In this document: positions 54,553 through 63,968 of the stretch, piece after piece
How positions within the stretch are numbered: position 1 is the first letter of the stretch
Layout of the letters: every line of letters starts with the position of its first letter
Origin: CAVYVZ01 sp963772065
GTDB taxonomy: Bacteria > Acidobacteriota > Vicinamibacteria > Vicinamibacterales > UBA2999
Length of the DNA stretch: 64,000 nucleotides
Reading direction: 5' to 3'
NCBI GenBank assembly: GCA_963772065.1
Contig: CAVYVZ010000008.1
Location: forward strand, 310,001-374,000
Notes under the pieces: generated by a model
Told to the model about the DNA's origin: nothing
Seen by the model: only the letters and a program-made list of their open reading frames with translations
Databases searched by the model: none
Translations under genes and position numbers: made by a program

Positions 54553-55479
54553 CTATTGTCTCAGGCGCTGGCGGATCGCGTTCACGTTCGCGTACCGGGC
54601 GGCAGAGGCGGATGTCTTTACGATCCAGTCGTACGTGGCCTCGAGGTTCGTGGGCGCCATCCCCGTCTGAGCCGCGTTCGCGGCCGAGGCGTGTGGACCG
54701 TAACGAACCGTGAACACCCAGAAGATGTGGTCTGCTGTCGACGGGTCGAGCGCTTCACCCTTCTGCCGCATCTCATCAGCCACGCGCAGGAGCTCGGCGT
54801 CGCCATCGCTGCCGCGGTTGGTGAGCGCGGCGAGCTGCAGGCGGCGGACGAACGCGCGCTTTCCGTCGGCGCCCGCGAGCGCGGTGGCGAACCGTTCGCG
54901 CCCGGCGTCGATCCCGGAGCTGCTCCGCATCAGCCAGTGCCCCAGCATGGCGTTCGCATAGACGTTCCCCGAGTCCGCTTCGAGCGCTTCACGGTATCGC
55001 GCGGCGGGATCGCCCTGGACCCCGTCACGCGACCGGAGGAATTCCGCCCAGCCGAGATGCGCGAGCAGGTCGGCGCGGCGCGGCCCGCTTGCGTTCACGA
55101 GCGCGCGATCCAGACTCGGCGTCACCGCGTCGGTGATGACGCCAAACGCCCGCCCCGGTCCGGGCCTCGCGTCCTGCAGCCAGGCGAACGCCACATCGAT
55201 GCGCGCCGAATCGACCGCCTCTCCAGGGCGCAGCGCATCGGCGCGGTCGAGGCTCGCCCAGGCATCCGCGAACGCGCGCCGGGACGACTGCTGCCGGGCG
55301 AGATCGACCTGCGTGGCCGCTTCGCGCCGGCGATGCAGCGCGTCGCCAACCCATAGCGTCACCTGTCGCACGCCGACGATCAGCGAGATGACGGCCGTGA
55401 TCGCGCCGACCCATTTGAGCGCGCGTGTACCGGGCCCGGAAGAGGATTCAGGCGCTGCCGCCTTGCGCCGCCGGCTCAC
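54553..55479 (-). CDS. TPR-like membrane-anchored protein
   Basis: 308 residues. An N-terminal transmembrane helix (LKWVGAITAVISLIVGVRQVTL) is followed by helical repeats: AWASLDRADALRPGEAVDSAR, LAHLGWAEFLRSRDG and YREALEADSGNVYANAMLGH, consistent with TPR or SEL1-type scaffolds. The basic cytoplasmic stretch MSRRRKAAAPESSS precedes the helix. It is probably a periplasmic scaffold. No partner is evident. Confidence 0.65.
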   Translation of the reverse strand: MSRRRKAAAPESSSGPGTRALKWVGAITAVISLIVGVRQVTLWVGDALHRRREAATQVDLARQQSSRRAFADAWASLDRADALRPGEAVDSARIDVAFAWLQDARPGPGRAFGVITDAVTPSLDRALVNASGPRRADLLAHLGWAEFLRSRDGVQGDPAARYREALEADSGNVYANAMLGHWLMRSSSGIDAGRERFATALAGADGKRAFVRRLQLAALTNRGSDGDAELLRVADEMRQKGEALDPSTADHIFWVFTVRYGPHASAANAAQTGMAPTNLEATYDWIVKTSASAARYANVNAIRQRLRQ

Positions 55480-55523
55480 GACGGCATCGTAGCATCAGCC
55501 GACGGTTCGACCGCGCTGCGTCG

Positions 55524-55697
55524 CTAACGGGAGTAACGCCGCGCCGAGCGACGGAGCGACATGACGAGCGCACCGACGACGAGGAGGAGGATGCCGATGG
55601 TCAAGGCCGTGGGCCTGGAGCGATGCCCGCGGTTGGCAGCCGACATCAGCTTGGCAAATGCGAAGACCGCCAGACCCGCGAGGAGAAGGTGCGCCAC
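55524..55697 (-). CDS. Small two-helix membrane protein
   Basis: 57 residues from a GTG preceded by GGGAG; upstream ATGs in the same frame encode a sequence unlike the family. Two hydrophobic helices (HLLLAGLAVFAFAKLM and LTIGILLLVVGALVMSL) are separated by a basic loop, and the end is RRSARRYSR. The motif LAVFAFAKLMSAAN is shared with unnamed small membrane proteins in related genomes, as far as I recall. Function is unknown. Confidence 0.55.
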   Translation of the reverse strand: MAHLLLAGLAVFAFAKLMSAANRGHRSRPTALTIGILLLVVGALVMSLRRSARRYSR

Positions 55698-55811
55698 GGA
55701 CGGCTCCCTTCGGGATGCGTAGCGCAGCCGATGAAGCCCTCCGAGACGATACCGGCCGGACATCGGTGGGAACATTGTCAGCAGGAGACGAGTGCGCATC
55801 GTTGGTTCATC

Positions 55812-57404
55812 CTAGCGGACCGGTATATCGAGCGTGCCGTAACGGCCCGTCAACCGATCGCGAACGAGCAGCCGGATTGTTGACGTTGCGGGCTTCAGCG
55901 TCAAGCGCCGCGAGTAGCCGGCCACCGGCGCCTCGCTTGCGTTGGCCGGGAGGCCGAGGGTGGCGCGCTCCACGCGGAACCCGAAGTCGCCGCTCGCCAC
56001 CTTCTCCGCCGTCACGATGTCGACTTCCGCCATCGGCTTCCCGCCGGCCTCGCGAAACTGCAGATCGTCGAGGGCAATCCGTAGCCGCAGGTCGAAAGTG
56101 CCTCGCTCGGCGCCGCCTGCCGGTTCGAATTGCCCATCGAGGCGGACGGCGCTCGAGCCCAGCGGATCGCCGAGCGCCACACGCCACTCATCCTCGGTCC
56201 ATTCGAGCGGCCGAGGCGCGGGAGCGTCCGAGAGATAACCCTGCCGGTGCCTCACGGTCACACCCGGCCGCTTCACTCGCACGTCAACCGGATGCCACTG
56301 ATTGTCGGGAGAGCCGACGGCGTAGAAACCGACGGAGTACGTGGCGCGCTGATCGAGCGCCGACGTCCTCAGCCCCTCGGTCGGATCGTTCATCGTCAAC
56401 GTGACCTTTCCCCCGGTCACCTCGGCGAAAAGCTCGAACGACGCGAGAACGCGTCCCTTGTCGCCCCGCGCAAGCATCGAGGTGACGGGATAGATTGCAA
56501 CGCCCTGCGTGGCCAGCCGTTGCGCTGCCTGCCGCATCCGGGGCGCATGCGACTCGATCCAGTTTCCGGGACTGGTCAGGATGGGCATTCCTCCCCCGAC
56601 CCAAACGATGTTCTTGCGCCCGGGAATGCCGGCAAGGTGATTGCCCAGCGCCTCCAGTCCAGCCAGCGTGAAGGCCAGGCGCCTGTCACGGATGTTGGCG
56701 TTGTGGAACGAGAGCGCCATCGCTTCGTCGGCGAGCATCGTGGATCGGGCCTCCGCGGCCTCCGCGGATCCGGTTGTCGACGATCGCTTTCCAGACGACG
56801 CCTTCCAACTCGAGCTCGCGTCCCAGCTATCACCGGCACGATAACCGGGCGTCGCGAACTTCTCCGGCACGACGACATCGATCTTCGCCACCTGTGCTCT
56901 CAGTGAATCGACATCGTCTGTAAACGCGTGGAGCTGCTTCACGTCGTAGCCGAGGCGGTAGAGGGCCACGTGCGTATTCGGCGGAATGGTGTCGAGGTAG
57001 CGGAGTATCTGCGCGCGGATCGAGGCCTGCGTCATCCCCTGCGTTTCCCCGACTGGCGCCGTGTTCATTCCATCCACGACAATCGCGGTGACGTGCTTCG
57101 CCGCATTCGGAGCGGTCTCAAATCGATTGGTAAAGCGTCCAGGCGGGAGCGGCTCACGCGTGCGGGGCTCCGGCGCGCCTTCGAATCGGAAGAACACCAC
57201 GTCGCGCGGCTGTCCCTGCTCGGTGACGACGAGATCTTCCCTGCCGAGATCGGTGACCGGGTTCCCGTTCTCGTCGAACGCGACGAACGTGAACTCGATC
57301 AGCGTCGTTCCGGCGCGGAATGTCGGCCGATCCTGCGCACGAAGAGCGCGCTCTGGCGAGATCGCGACGACCAGGGTCAGGATGGTGAAGGCAAGACGCC
57401 GCAT
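55812..57404 (-). CDS. Secreted VWFA-related acidobacterial-type protein
   Basis: 530 residues with a Sec signal (FTILTLVVAISPERALRAQ). An Ig-like segment (VTDLGREDLVVTEQGQPRDVVF, split) precedes a VWA domain (about 105-350): TAIVVDGMNTAPVGETQGMT, LGNHLAGIPGRKNIVWVGGG, and KVTLTMNDPTEGLRTSALD. The MIDAS serine motif is replaced by DGMNT, as in this family. The C-terminal region is all-beta. The VWFA-related family is a hallmark of Acidobacteriota and secreted to bind surfaces or proteins; no ligand is known. Confidence 0.88.
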   Translation of the reverse strand: MRRLAFTILTLVVAISPERALRAQDRPTFRAGTTLIEFTFVAFDENGNPVTDLGREDLVVTEQGQPRDVVFFRFEGAPEPRTREPLPPGRFTNRFETAPNAAKHVTAIVVDGMNTAPVGETQGMTQASIRAQILRYLDTIPPNTHVALYRLGYDVKQLHAFTDDVDSLRAQVAKIDVVVPEKFATPGYRAGDSWDASSSWKASSGKRSSTTGSAEAAEARSTMLADEAMALSFHNANIRDRRLAFTLAGLEALGNHLAGIPGRKNIVWVGGGMPILTSPGNWIESHAPRMRQAAQRLATQGVAIYPVTSMLARGDKGRVLASFELFAEVTGGKVTLTMNDPTEGLRTSALDQRATYSVGFYAVGSPDNQWHPVDVRVKRPGVTVRHRQGYLSDAPAPRPLEWTEDEWRVALGDPLGSSAVRLDGQFEPAGGAERGTFDLRLRIALDDLQFREAGGKPMAEVDIVTAEKVASGDFGFRVERATLGLPANASEAPVAGYSRRLTLKPATSTIRLLVRDRLTGRYGTLDIPVR

Positions 57405-57563
57405 GATGCGGGTATGTCTATAACTGGCAGGCTGGCGCCACTAGTATATTCGCGATTGGGCGTTCTGGCTGCGGGCTATGCGGGCCAAGGATTCGACGAC
57501 GGGCCCGACTACGTTGCACGTTGTTTTCGATCATCTTCCATCACAGTCGCCACGGATGGTCAA

Positions 57564-58022
57564 ATGCCAAGGCTAGAGCTCGAGATGAACTACCGATTCC
57601 GTACGCGCGGACCGCTGAAGCCCACGCTGGGTTCACCACACGGCGAACTCCAGTATTGGGAGATGACCGAAGGAACCCTGACGGGCCCGCGCATCAACGC
57701 GACCATCGCCATGCCCGGTGGGGATTGGTATCGGCCGGGAAAGGGTGATTTGGGACGTCCCGACGTCAGGGTTCAACTCGTCACGGATGATCAGGAGGTC
57801 ATTCTTCTGCATTACACGGGCCTCGTGCAGGCGAACGACCGATTCAAGGAGGCCGCGGAGCGTGGCGGCTCTACCCAGTACGAAGACCATTACATGCGCA
57901 TGGTGATGTTCTTCGTCACGGGGGCCGCCAAGTACGCATGGCTCACTGAGAGTATGTTCATCGCAGAGGGGCGCATCGCCGGGAAGGATGAGATTGAATA
58001 CCAGATTTATCGTGTGACGTGA
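57564..58022 (+). CDS. DUF3237-family protein
   Basis: About 152 residues, matching the family from MPRLELEMNYRFRTRG through YWEMTEGTLTGPRINATIA (split) and LLHYTGLVQANDRFKEAAER to SMFIAEGRIAGKDEIEYQIYRV (split). The fold is a lipocalin-like barrel; the function is unknown. The start at MPRLELE was chosen because family members begin there, but it lacks a clear ribosome site and an in-frame ATG lies 150 bp upstream. Confidence 0.82.
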   Translation: MPRLELEMNYRFRTRGPLKPTLGSPHGELQYWEMTEGTLTGPRINATIAMPGGDWYRPGKGDLGRPDVRVQLVTDDQEVILLHYTGLVQANDRFKEAAERGGSTQYEDHYMRMVMFFVTGAAKYAWLTESMFIAEGRIAGKDEIEYQIYRVT

Positions 58023-58123
58023 CGAAGTCGGGCTACCACTGCTCGAAATGCGAGGGACTCAAATGGGTGAGAAACATGCGTGGAACGGGCCCGCCAACGG
58101 TAAGACCTGGCGACGCAGATACT

Positions 58124-58765
58124 ATGGATGAAAAGCAATCGCACGCCGCGTTCATGTCGGCGCTCACCACGGAGCACTTCGTCCTTCAGACAGCGGCGAA
58201 CGCGACGGTCAGCGAGGCCGCGGCACGGTCGTCTCTGTACGTGTTCGCGCTCTCGAGCTCGCTCGTCGCCATGGGATTCGCGTCCCGATCCCGAGAGGTG
58301 TTCGTGCCGTTCATCGCCATCGTGCTCCCCGCAATCTTCGTGGTGGGTGTTTTTACGGTCATCCGCCTGGTGGATACGGCGCTCGAGAACATGCGATGTC
58401 TGGCAGGCATGGCTCGCATCCGTCGCTACTACCGCACACTGTCGCCAGAAGCGGGCATGTACTTCGCTGCCCGCCATGGACGCTGGCCGGAGGGGCACTC
58501 GGACCCCGCGCTTCGGCTGGGGCCACTCATGGCCTTTTTGTCGACCAGCGCCAGCATGATCGCCTTCATCAACAGCGTCGTCGCCGGTGTGGGTGTCGCC
58601 TTGCTCGCCGTGAATCGCTTCGGCGCCGATCAGACAGCATCGGCGATGTTGCTTGGCGTGTCCCTCGCGGCCGCTTTGATCGTCACGTTCATCGTCTACG
58701 AGCGATGGCGGTTTCGCGTCTTTGAACGTGTCGAGCCGAGTGAGGAGCAGGCCTCTTCCTCCTGA
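58124..58765 (+). CDS. Four-helix membrane protein of unknown function
   Basis: 213 residues. Two pairs of transmembrane helices (LYVFALSSSLVAMGFASR, FIAIVLPAIFVVGVFTVIR, then LMAFLSTSASMIAFINSVV and AMLLGVSLAAALIVTFIVYE) flank a soluble loop (NMRCLAGMARIRRYYRTL, split). The opening TTEHFVLQTAANATVSEAAARSSL marks a family I know only as hypothetical, found mainly in actinobacteria and acidobacteria. No catalytic residues are obvious. It is 100 bp after DUF3237 on the same strand. Confidence 0.65.
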   Translation: MDEKQSHAAFMSALTTEHFVLQTAANATVSEAAARSSLYVFALSSSLVAMGFASRSREVFVPFIAIVLPAIFVVGVFTVIRLVDTALENMRCLAGMARIRRYYRTLSPEAGMYFAARHGRWPEGHSDPALRLGPLMAFLSTSASMIAFINSVVAGVGVALLAVNRFGADQTASAMLLGVSLAAALIVTFIVYERWRFRVFERVEPSEEQASSS

Positions 58766-58792
58766 TCCGGGGCTCTCGGTCCGAACAGGACA

Positions 58793-60181
58793 TCACGGCA
58801 TCGCATCGAGGGCGCTCCTCATGACCGTGAGCGCGTCGGCATGATCGACCGATACAAGCGAGGCCGTCTGGTCAGTCGCCATCCTTGGCAGTCGCACGAC
58901 GCGGATGTCCAGGGTGTTGTCCTTCGCCATCATCTCGCGACAGAGCGCTTCCCCCGCCCTCTTCGCGGCGACGTACTCGGCCATGTCAGGTGGCGGATCG
59001 TCCAGGAACACGGACGAAGGATAGAACACCTTCAAACCCGAACCTGCCTCCGCCGTGGCCGTAGCGCGCTCGACGGTATGCCTCAGCCCATCTGCATACA
59101 CGCGACGGAGACGTTCAAAACGCTCGTTCTGGAAGTGGCCCTTCGTGCCGGCGCCTATGTGCGGGGTCGCAAAATAGTAAACGTGGGTCAGTGCGCGAGG
59201 GAAACGACCCGGCTCCGTGCCGCACACGTCGAATGCCACGGCGTCTGCTCTTCCCCCGACAGACCGGATATCACGCACTACCGCTTCGGCATCGTCGTGG
59301 CCGGAATGGTATGTCGCGACGACGTAGGCACCTCCGGCCGCCAGTATCTTGGCCGTCAGTTCGCCGAGACCGCGCGATCCGCCGACGACCAGTGCGGTCT
59401 GGCGCGCATACGAGTGCGCGGGAATGAGCGTCTTGAGGTCGGCCATCGACGGTTGCCGCACCGGCGACGGGCGAACAAACGCCATGATCGTCCCACGCGC
59501 CCCTGGTGCTTCAATCTGCATGTCAACGACGTTGAAGCGAGAATCGAATTGCTCGACGATCCACTTCAGCTCCGGTGCCGCATGCGCGTCAGGAGCCGTG
59601 AACTGCAGCTTGAGCTCGCGATACAGCGAGTGCAGGCCGGGGCACGTCATTCCCACCAGGCGCGTGGTCGCCAGCAGGACGGCGAGTTGGTGAGCCGGAA
59701 ATGAGCGAATCACGCTCGGGCAGAGCTGGTTCAGCGTTGCTCGTGAGAGGATCAGCTCCAGAGCGCCGGTCGCGTTCGGGTAGTCCTTCTCATCCCGAGC
59801 TAGACATTCGCCAAGGGGTGCAGGCCGATCGGGCACAGGATGGTCCGGCAGCGGGTCTTGAAGCGTCATCGTGATAGCAGCTGCCTTGAATCCGTCCGCG
59901 GTAATCAGAACCTTGACGGTACCCGCCTTTGTGTCGGCCTCGACGCCAGCCATCGCACCAACGGTCACGGGTGCCGTGAAACGCGCGGTCACGCTGCTCA
60001 GGGTGTTCCTGCCCGTCATCACCCGGTCGAGCGCCCAGAGAATGAGATGAACGCCGTGAACAACCGGTTTTCCGAACATGAGCCGTCGGGCCGCGACGGG
60101 ATCGACGTGCATCGGGTTGCTGTCGCCCGACAGCGTGGCAAATGCCTGTTGATCGTCGAGGGTGAAAACCTTCGTTTCCAC
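58793..60181 (-). CDS. MaoC-type hotdog / SDR fusion protein
   Basis: 462 residues. Residues ~1-110 form a MaoC hydratase-2 hotdog (FATLSGDSNPMHVDPVAARR with the D-x-N-P-x-H catalytic motif). A second hotdog-like region follows (about 125-255, LYRELKLQFTAPD). The C-terminal ~200 residues are an SDR: TALVVGGSRGLGELTAKIL (NAD-binding GGxRGLG), then the acid position FDVCGTEPGRFP, FYPSSVFLDDPPPDMAEYVAAKRAGEAL with Ser and Y-x-x-x-K. The dehydratase plus reductase order recalls polyketide or fatty-acyl modification, but no carrier protein or ketosynthase is near. Confidence 0.8.
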   Translation of the reverse strand: METKVFTLDDQQAFATLSGDSNPMHVDPVAARRLMFGKPVVHGVHLILWALDRVMTGRNTLSSVTARFTAPVTVGAMAGVEADTKAGTVKVLITADGFKAAAITMTLQDPLPDHPVPDRPAPLGECLARDEKDYPNATGALELILSRATLNQLCPSVIRSFPAHQLAVLLATTRLVGMTCPGLHSLYRELKLQFTAPDAHAAPELKWIVEQFDSRFNVVDMQIEAPGARGTIMAFVRPSPVRQPSMADLKTLIPAHSYARQTALVVGGSRGLGELTAKILAAGGAYVVATYHSGHDDAEAVVRDIRSVGGRADAVAFDVCGTEPGRFPRALTHVYYFATPHIGAGTKGHFQNERFERLRRVYADGLRHTVERATATAEAGSGLKVFYPSSVFLDDPPPDMAEYVAAKRAGEALCREMMAKDNTLDIRVVRLPRMATDQTASLVSVDHADALTVMRSALDAMP

Positions 60182-60295
60182 AGGGTGACAGTTTATTTTT
60201 GATCATCACCTGAGGCAATTTGGTGCGTGAGAGTTCGGATCGGCCGCCGTGAACGTTTGTACCTGACATAAGACGGTTTCCTGTCGAGGAACGCT

Positions 60296-61924
60296 ATGGC
60301 AGAGCTGAAGAATCCCGCCTTGGCCGGTGATTTCTTGTTCGACACGGTGATCTATGCATCGGCCGGCAGCAACTACGCCGGCGTCCCTGCGCTCGTGCAA
60401 TACACCATCTACGACACGCCGAATCCGGCTTTTGTCACCCCGCGCATCAATATTTCGCCGTTTGCCAATCTCGGGTCGGCGCCTTGGCCCTTTCCCAATA
60501 CGAACGTGCCGCTCAACGGACACATCTGCATCCCTCGCGGTCGCGGCCCGTTTCCGCTCATGGTGTTCGTTCACGGCAACCATTCGCCCTTCGAGAATTC
60601 GACACCCGGCTATCTGTACCTCTGTCAGCTCATGGCCTCGCACGGCGTGATCGGGGCGACCATCGACGCCAATTTTCTGAACGGGTTCAACTTCGGCGAA
60701 AACGACGCGCGCGGGATCGTGCACCTCGAGCACCTCAAGCAGTTCCGCACCTGGAACAACACCGTCGCCCACCCGCTCCACGGCAAGGTCGATCTCAATC
60801 GGATCGTCATCGTCGGGCACTCGCGCGGTGGTGAAGGCGTGGGCCACGCGTCGTTCTTCAATCGGCTGGCGTCCATCAAGCCCGACATCCTCACGCCCGT
60901 GGTGCCGCTCGACGGCTCCGCGGGTCTCGGTCCGTATCGCTTCAACCTGACGGCGGCGGTAGCCATCGCGCCGACCGACCGGCAGTATCAGCCACTCACC
61001 GGTCCGACCGTGGTGCCTGACGCCTACTGTTTGATCCACGGCAGTCGCGACGGCGACGTCTCCAGCTTCGCGGGTTACAACACGTATAACCGCGCACACG
61101 CCGTGGACACGGCCAATCCCACGGTGTCGGACGGCGAGTTGAAGGCGCTGTTATGGGTGTACCGTGCAAACCACAACCAGTTCAACAGCATCTGGGCGTC
61201 GGAGACGCCGCCCGCCACGACGATGACCCGTGCCGATCAGGAACTCGTCGCGAAAGTGTTTCTGGGCACGATCGCGCAGGCGCTGTTGCTCGATCGGTCC
61301 GAATACCTGGAGGTGCTGAAAGATCATCGGCTGGCCGAGACGTGGATGCCCGTCAACGCGGATCTGGTGTCGCAGTATCAGGATCCCGAACGCATCTTCC
61401 TGCAACACAACCAGGAGGGGCTCTTCGCCCCGCAGGTCTCGCTGCCGGTGCAGGGCACCGCAGCGCTCGACGCGCTCGTCGCGGCGCGCCAATTCAAGGA
61501 CCTCGTCAATGCCGGCGCTCCTGTGACGACGATCACACTTCGTCTCGAGTGGAGCGCGCCGGGAGCCCGGCTGCTGCTGAGACTCGAGCCAGGCACCGTG
61601 CCCATGGAGCGCTACGAGACGCTGTCGCTCCGGGTCGGCCAGTCCACCGAGGCGAAAAACGCGGCGAATCGGGATCAGGATTTCACGCTGGAAGTGTCGA
61701 GTGGCTCACGCACGGCGGCGATCGTGACGAGCAGCCTCCACCGGCTGCTCTATCCCGACGTGGTCTTCGGTGCAGGCAAGATCGTGATGCAGACGCTGCG
61801 GCTGCCGGTTCGGCAGCTTGTCGAGCTCGGCGTGGAGCCGCGTGACATCCGATCCATTGCGTTCCTGTTCAACCGGCCGGCGACGGGCGTCGTCTATGTG
61901 GGCGACGTGCAACTCTCCAACTGA
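60296..61924 (+). CDS. Large alpha/beta hydrolase, polyester or lipase type
   Basis: 542 residues with no signal peptide visible. The alpha/beta-hydrolase core has FPLMVFVHGNHSPFENSTPG (oxyanion), the elbow IVIVGHSRGGEGVGHAS (Ser about 176), a lid-like region, and LIHGSRDGDVSSFAG with the acid; the histidine is in YRANHNQFNSIWA. The ~160-residue C-terminal extension is beta-rich and may bind a surface or carbohydrate. The family is close to chlorophyllase-like or PETase-like esterases; the true substrate is unknown. Translation starts at an ATG with GAGGAA before it. Confidence 0.77.
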   Translation: MAELKNPALAGDFLFDTVIYASAGSNYAGVPALVQYTIYDTPNPAFVTPRINISPFANLGSAPWPFPNTNVPLNGHICIPRGRGPFPLMVFVHGNHSPFENSTPGYLYLCQLMASHGVIGATIDANFLNGFNFGENDARGIVHLEHLKQFRTWNNTVAHPLHGKVDLNRIVIVGHSRGGEGVGHASFFNRLASIKPDILTPVVPLDGSAGLGPYRFNLTAAVAIAPTDRQYQPLTGPTVVPDAYCLIHGSRDGDVSSFAGYNTYNRAHAVDTANPTVSDGELKALLWVYRANHNQFNSIWASETPPATTMTRADQELVAKVFLGTIAQALLLDRSEYLEVLKDHRLAETWMPVNADLVSQYQDPERIFLQHNQEGLFAPQVSLPVQGTAALDALVAARQFKDLVNAGAPVTTITLRLEWSAPGARLLLRLEPGTVPMERYETLSLRVGQSTEAKNAANRDQDFTLEVSSGSRTAAIVTSSLHRLLYPDVVFGAGKIVMQTLRLPVRQLVELGVEPRDIRSIAFLFNRPATGVVYVGDVQLSN

Positions 61925-61946
61925 CAGTCTTTAGGCGAGGTCGATC

Positions 61947-62471
61947 ATGGCGTCAACGGTCCCGAAAGTCGTAGCGGTGGAGGTCGTTCCCGCGCGGCCA
62001 ACCGAGGAGGACAGAACGATGATCGCGCAGCTTGCGGCGGAAGCGACGCGCCCGATACCCGACACGGCCTTCATCGTCAAAATTCGCCTCGAGACGATCC
62101 CGCCAGCAACCGGCCATGGATGGGCCCTTTACGTCGGCGACACGCGCATTCCGAAGTACTGGGAGTATCCGGGCGGAATCTATTTCAAGGTGCTCGACGA
62201 GGAGTTTCTCGCAGATCATCAGGGACAGCGGCTGCGGTTCTCGGAGAACGGCAAGGACTTCATCGATACGGGCGTGAAACTCCCGCGCCTGGGAGCGCGC
62301 GCTGTCAAGCGCGTCGCGGCCGCGCGTGACCTGCCGCTTCAGTCGGAAGTTCTGGAGCAGCCGGTACCTGCACGAGCGGTTCGCACCCGCGCCGGGCGAA
62401 AGCGCGCTCGCCCCGCAGGGGCAAAGGCGACGCGGAAAGCCGTCCGCCGCAAAGGTCGCAAATCGAAGTGA
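61947..62471 (+). CDS. Small protein with a Lys/Arg-rich C-terminal tail
   Basis: 174 residues, not recognised. An N-terminal folded part (residues ~1-115) contains IRLETIPPATGHGWALYVGD and KYWEYPGGIYFKVLDEEFL. The C-terminal ~55 residues are strongly basic (RTRAGRKRARPAGAKATRKA, then VRRKGRKSK), typical of nucleic-acid or histone-like tails. It follows the alpha/beta hydrolase by about 20 bp on the same strand. Function is unknown. Confidence 0.6.
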   Translation: MASTVPKVVAVEVVPARPTEEDRTMIAQLAAEATRPIPDTAFIVKIRLETIPPATGHGWALYVGDTRIPKYWEYPGGIYFKVLDEEFLADHQGQRLRFSENGKDFIDTGVKLPRLGARAVKRVAAARDLPLQSEVLEQPVPARAVRTRAGRKRARPAGAKATRKAVRRKGRKSK

Positions 62472-62557
62472 GGTCCGTTCTCTGTTTGACTACACGTGTT
62501 GGTCGACCCGGGCCAGGAACGGTTGTCGCTGAGAGCTCTGTGATCAGCGACGTCGCG

Positions 62558-63098
62558 TCAGCCGCGTCTCAGGTACACGGTGAAGTCCTTGCCCGCCTCG
62601 GCCAACTCAAAGACTTCGACCAAGCTGTCGGGGCCGGTGATGCGCCACGTTTCACGCGCTCGCCAACCAGCCGGTATGTTCTCGAGGCTCTCACTGTTGA
62701 ATACAATTTCGGACGAGCCGCTCGGCGTTGCAGCGTACGTCGTGACGAAGCCCTCGACATGGAACTGCCGCATCTTGAAGGCCTTGCTGCTCCGGTCGTA
62801 ACTGAAGTACGCGATGTCCTCGTGAACCTCGCCTTTCAGATTTTTGTCCTGCGGAGGATACGTCGAGGTCGTACGGCCCTCAATAAAGCGGTCTCGTAGG
62901 ACGAGACGGTATTCCCGCCGGACGGTGCCGCTGCCGGGCCGGCCACTGCTCGTGCCCTCCCAACTGCCGACAAGAAACCGGAGCGGTGCCCAGGTGTCCG
63001 TTGGATTCGCGGGAGACTTGGGGGACTGAGTCGGCTCTCCCGACGTCACTGATCAACGCGACGAGTGATAACGCGACGACTGCACCGACACGGAACAT
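62558..63098 (-). CDS. Exported DUF1579/nitrobindin-like beta-barrel protein (one frame break)
   Basis: About 179 residues after repair. The barrel core is clear: WAPLRFLVGSWEGTSSGRPG, TVRREYRLVLRDRFIEGRTT, then VHEDIAYFSYDRSSKAFKMR and WRARETWRITGPDSLVEVFEL (split). Its own frame has only a weak GTG at 63049. One frame over, an ATG at 63098 with AGGAG before it encodes a signal peptide (FRVGAVVALSLVALISDVG) that joins the barrel if one C is removed from the CCCCC run near 63022. I therefore treat 63098 as the real start. Confidence 0.72.
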
Positions 63099-63151
63099 CG
63101 TGGGCTCCTGTTCTGGTCACGGCTCCATCGGCGGGGCATCGGTGGCGAGGT

Positions 63152-63796
63152 CTAGCCGCCGGTGCAAGGACGAGTCTTCGGCGCGGCCTCGGCCCCAGGT
63201 GGTTCGCTGAAAGGCTCCACGGGAATGCGCTCGTACCGCACCTCGAGGATCTGCAGTTGCTCCGTAGTCCCCGGCGCGTGAAGGACCACGTAGTCGCCGG
63301 GGCCTGACTTCATCAACGCGCGCGCCAGTGGCGACATCCAGCTGATGTGGTTGCGGTCCAGATCGACCTCGTCGACGCCGACGACACTCACCACCCGCTC
63401 CGTTCCAGCAGCGTTGGCGTAGCGCACTGTCGCCCCGAAGAAGACCTGCGTCGCCGACCGCCCACCTCGCGGAGCTTCCGGGTCCACCACCTCCGCGGCA
63501 TCGATTCGTTTGGTGAGAAAGCGAATCCGCCGATCGATCTCGCGCAGCCGCCGTTTGCCGTACTGATAGTCGGCGTTTTCGCTGCGATCGCCGTTGCTCG
63601 CCGCCCAGGCCACCACCTCGGTCACCGCCCGCCGTTCCCTGGTGAGCAGAAACCGTCGCTCGTCTATGAGTCGCTGCAAACCGCTCGGTGTGATGTAGTT
63701 CTTGACTCCCACGAGCTGGGCGTGTTCGGCCTTTTCAGCGGCGTGTTCGTGCTCGTCGCCCCCGGCGTCGGATTCCTTCGTGAACGCCTTGCTCAT
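63152..63796 (-). CDS. greB: GreB-type transcription elongation factor
   Basis: About 214 residues. The N-terminal coiled coil has NYITPSGLQRLIDERRFLLT and GDRSENADYQYGKRRLREID, the catalytic-tip GDRSENADYQYGKRRL signature of GreB. The C-terminal FKBP-like domain runs from VFFGATVRYANAAGTERV to DYVVLHAPGTTEQLQILEV, with WMSPLARALMKSGPGDYV in between. It should reactivate backtracked RNA polymerase. The N-terminus carries a ~40-residue His/Glu-rich addition (DEHEHAAEKAEHAQ) before the Gre core. ATG MSKAFTKE was chosen over an in-frame start six codons upstream. Confidence 0.9.
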   Translation of the reverse strand: MSKAFTKESDAGGDEHEHAAEKAEHAQLVGVKNYITPSGLQRLIDERRFLLTRERRAVTEVVAWAASNGDRSENADYQYGKRRLREIDRRIRFLTKRIDAAEVVDPEAPRGGRSATQVFFGATVRYANAAGTERVVSVVGVDEVDLDRNHISWMSPLARALMKSGPGDYVVLHAPGTTEQLQILEVRYERIPVEPFSEPPGAEAAPKTRPCTGG

Positions 63797-63968
63797 GCGG
63801 CTCCATCTATTCAATCACGACTGTCCGTACTCGAACGAGCGCAGCGATGTTGCTCAGGTACCCTCTCGACCCTCGGGCTGGGAGTGCGTTGGGTCCGCGC
63901 TGGAAGGATCCCGTTTGATGCAGCCGAGTAACGGGCGCTAGAGCACGGCTTCCGGTATGCTCCTTTCA

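Noticed and set aside
55698..55799. Extended 91-residue version of the small two-helix membrane protein
   Set aside because: The extra N-terminal residues are Arg-rich and lack a ribosome site; the GTG start at 55697 has GGGAG and gives the conserved helix directly.
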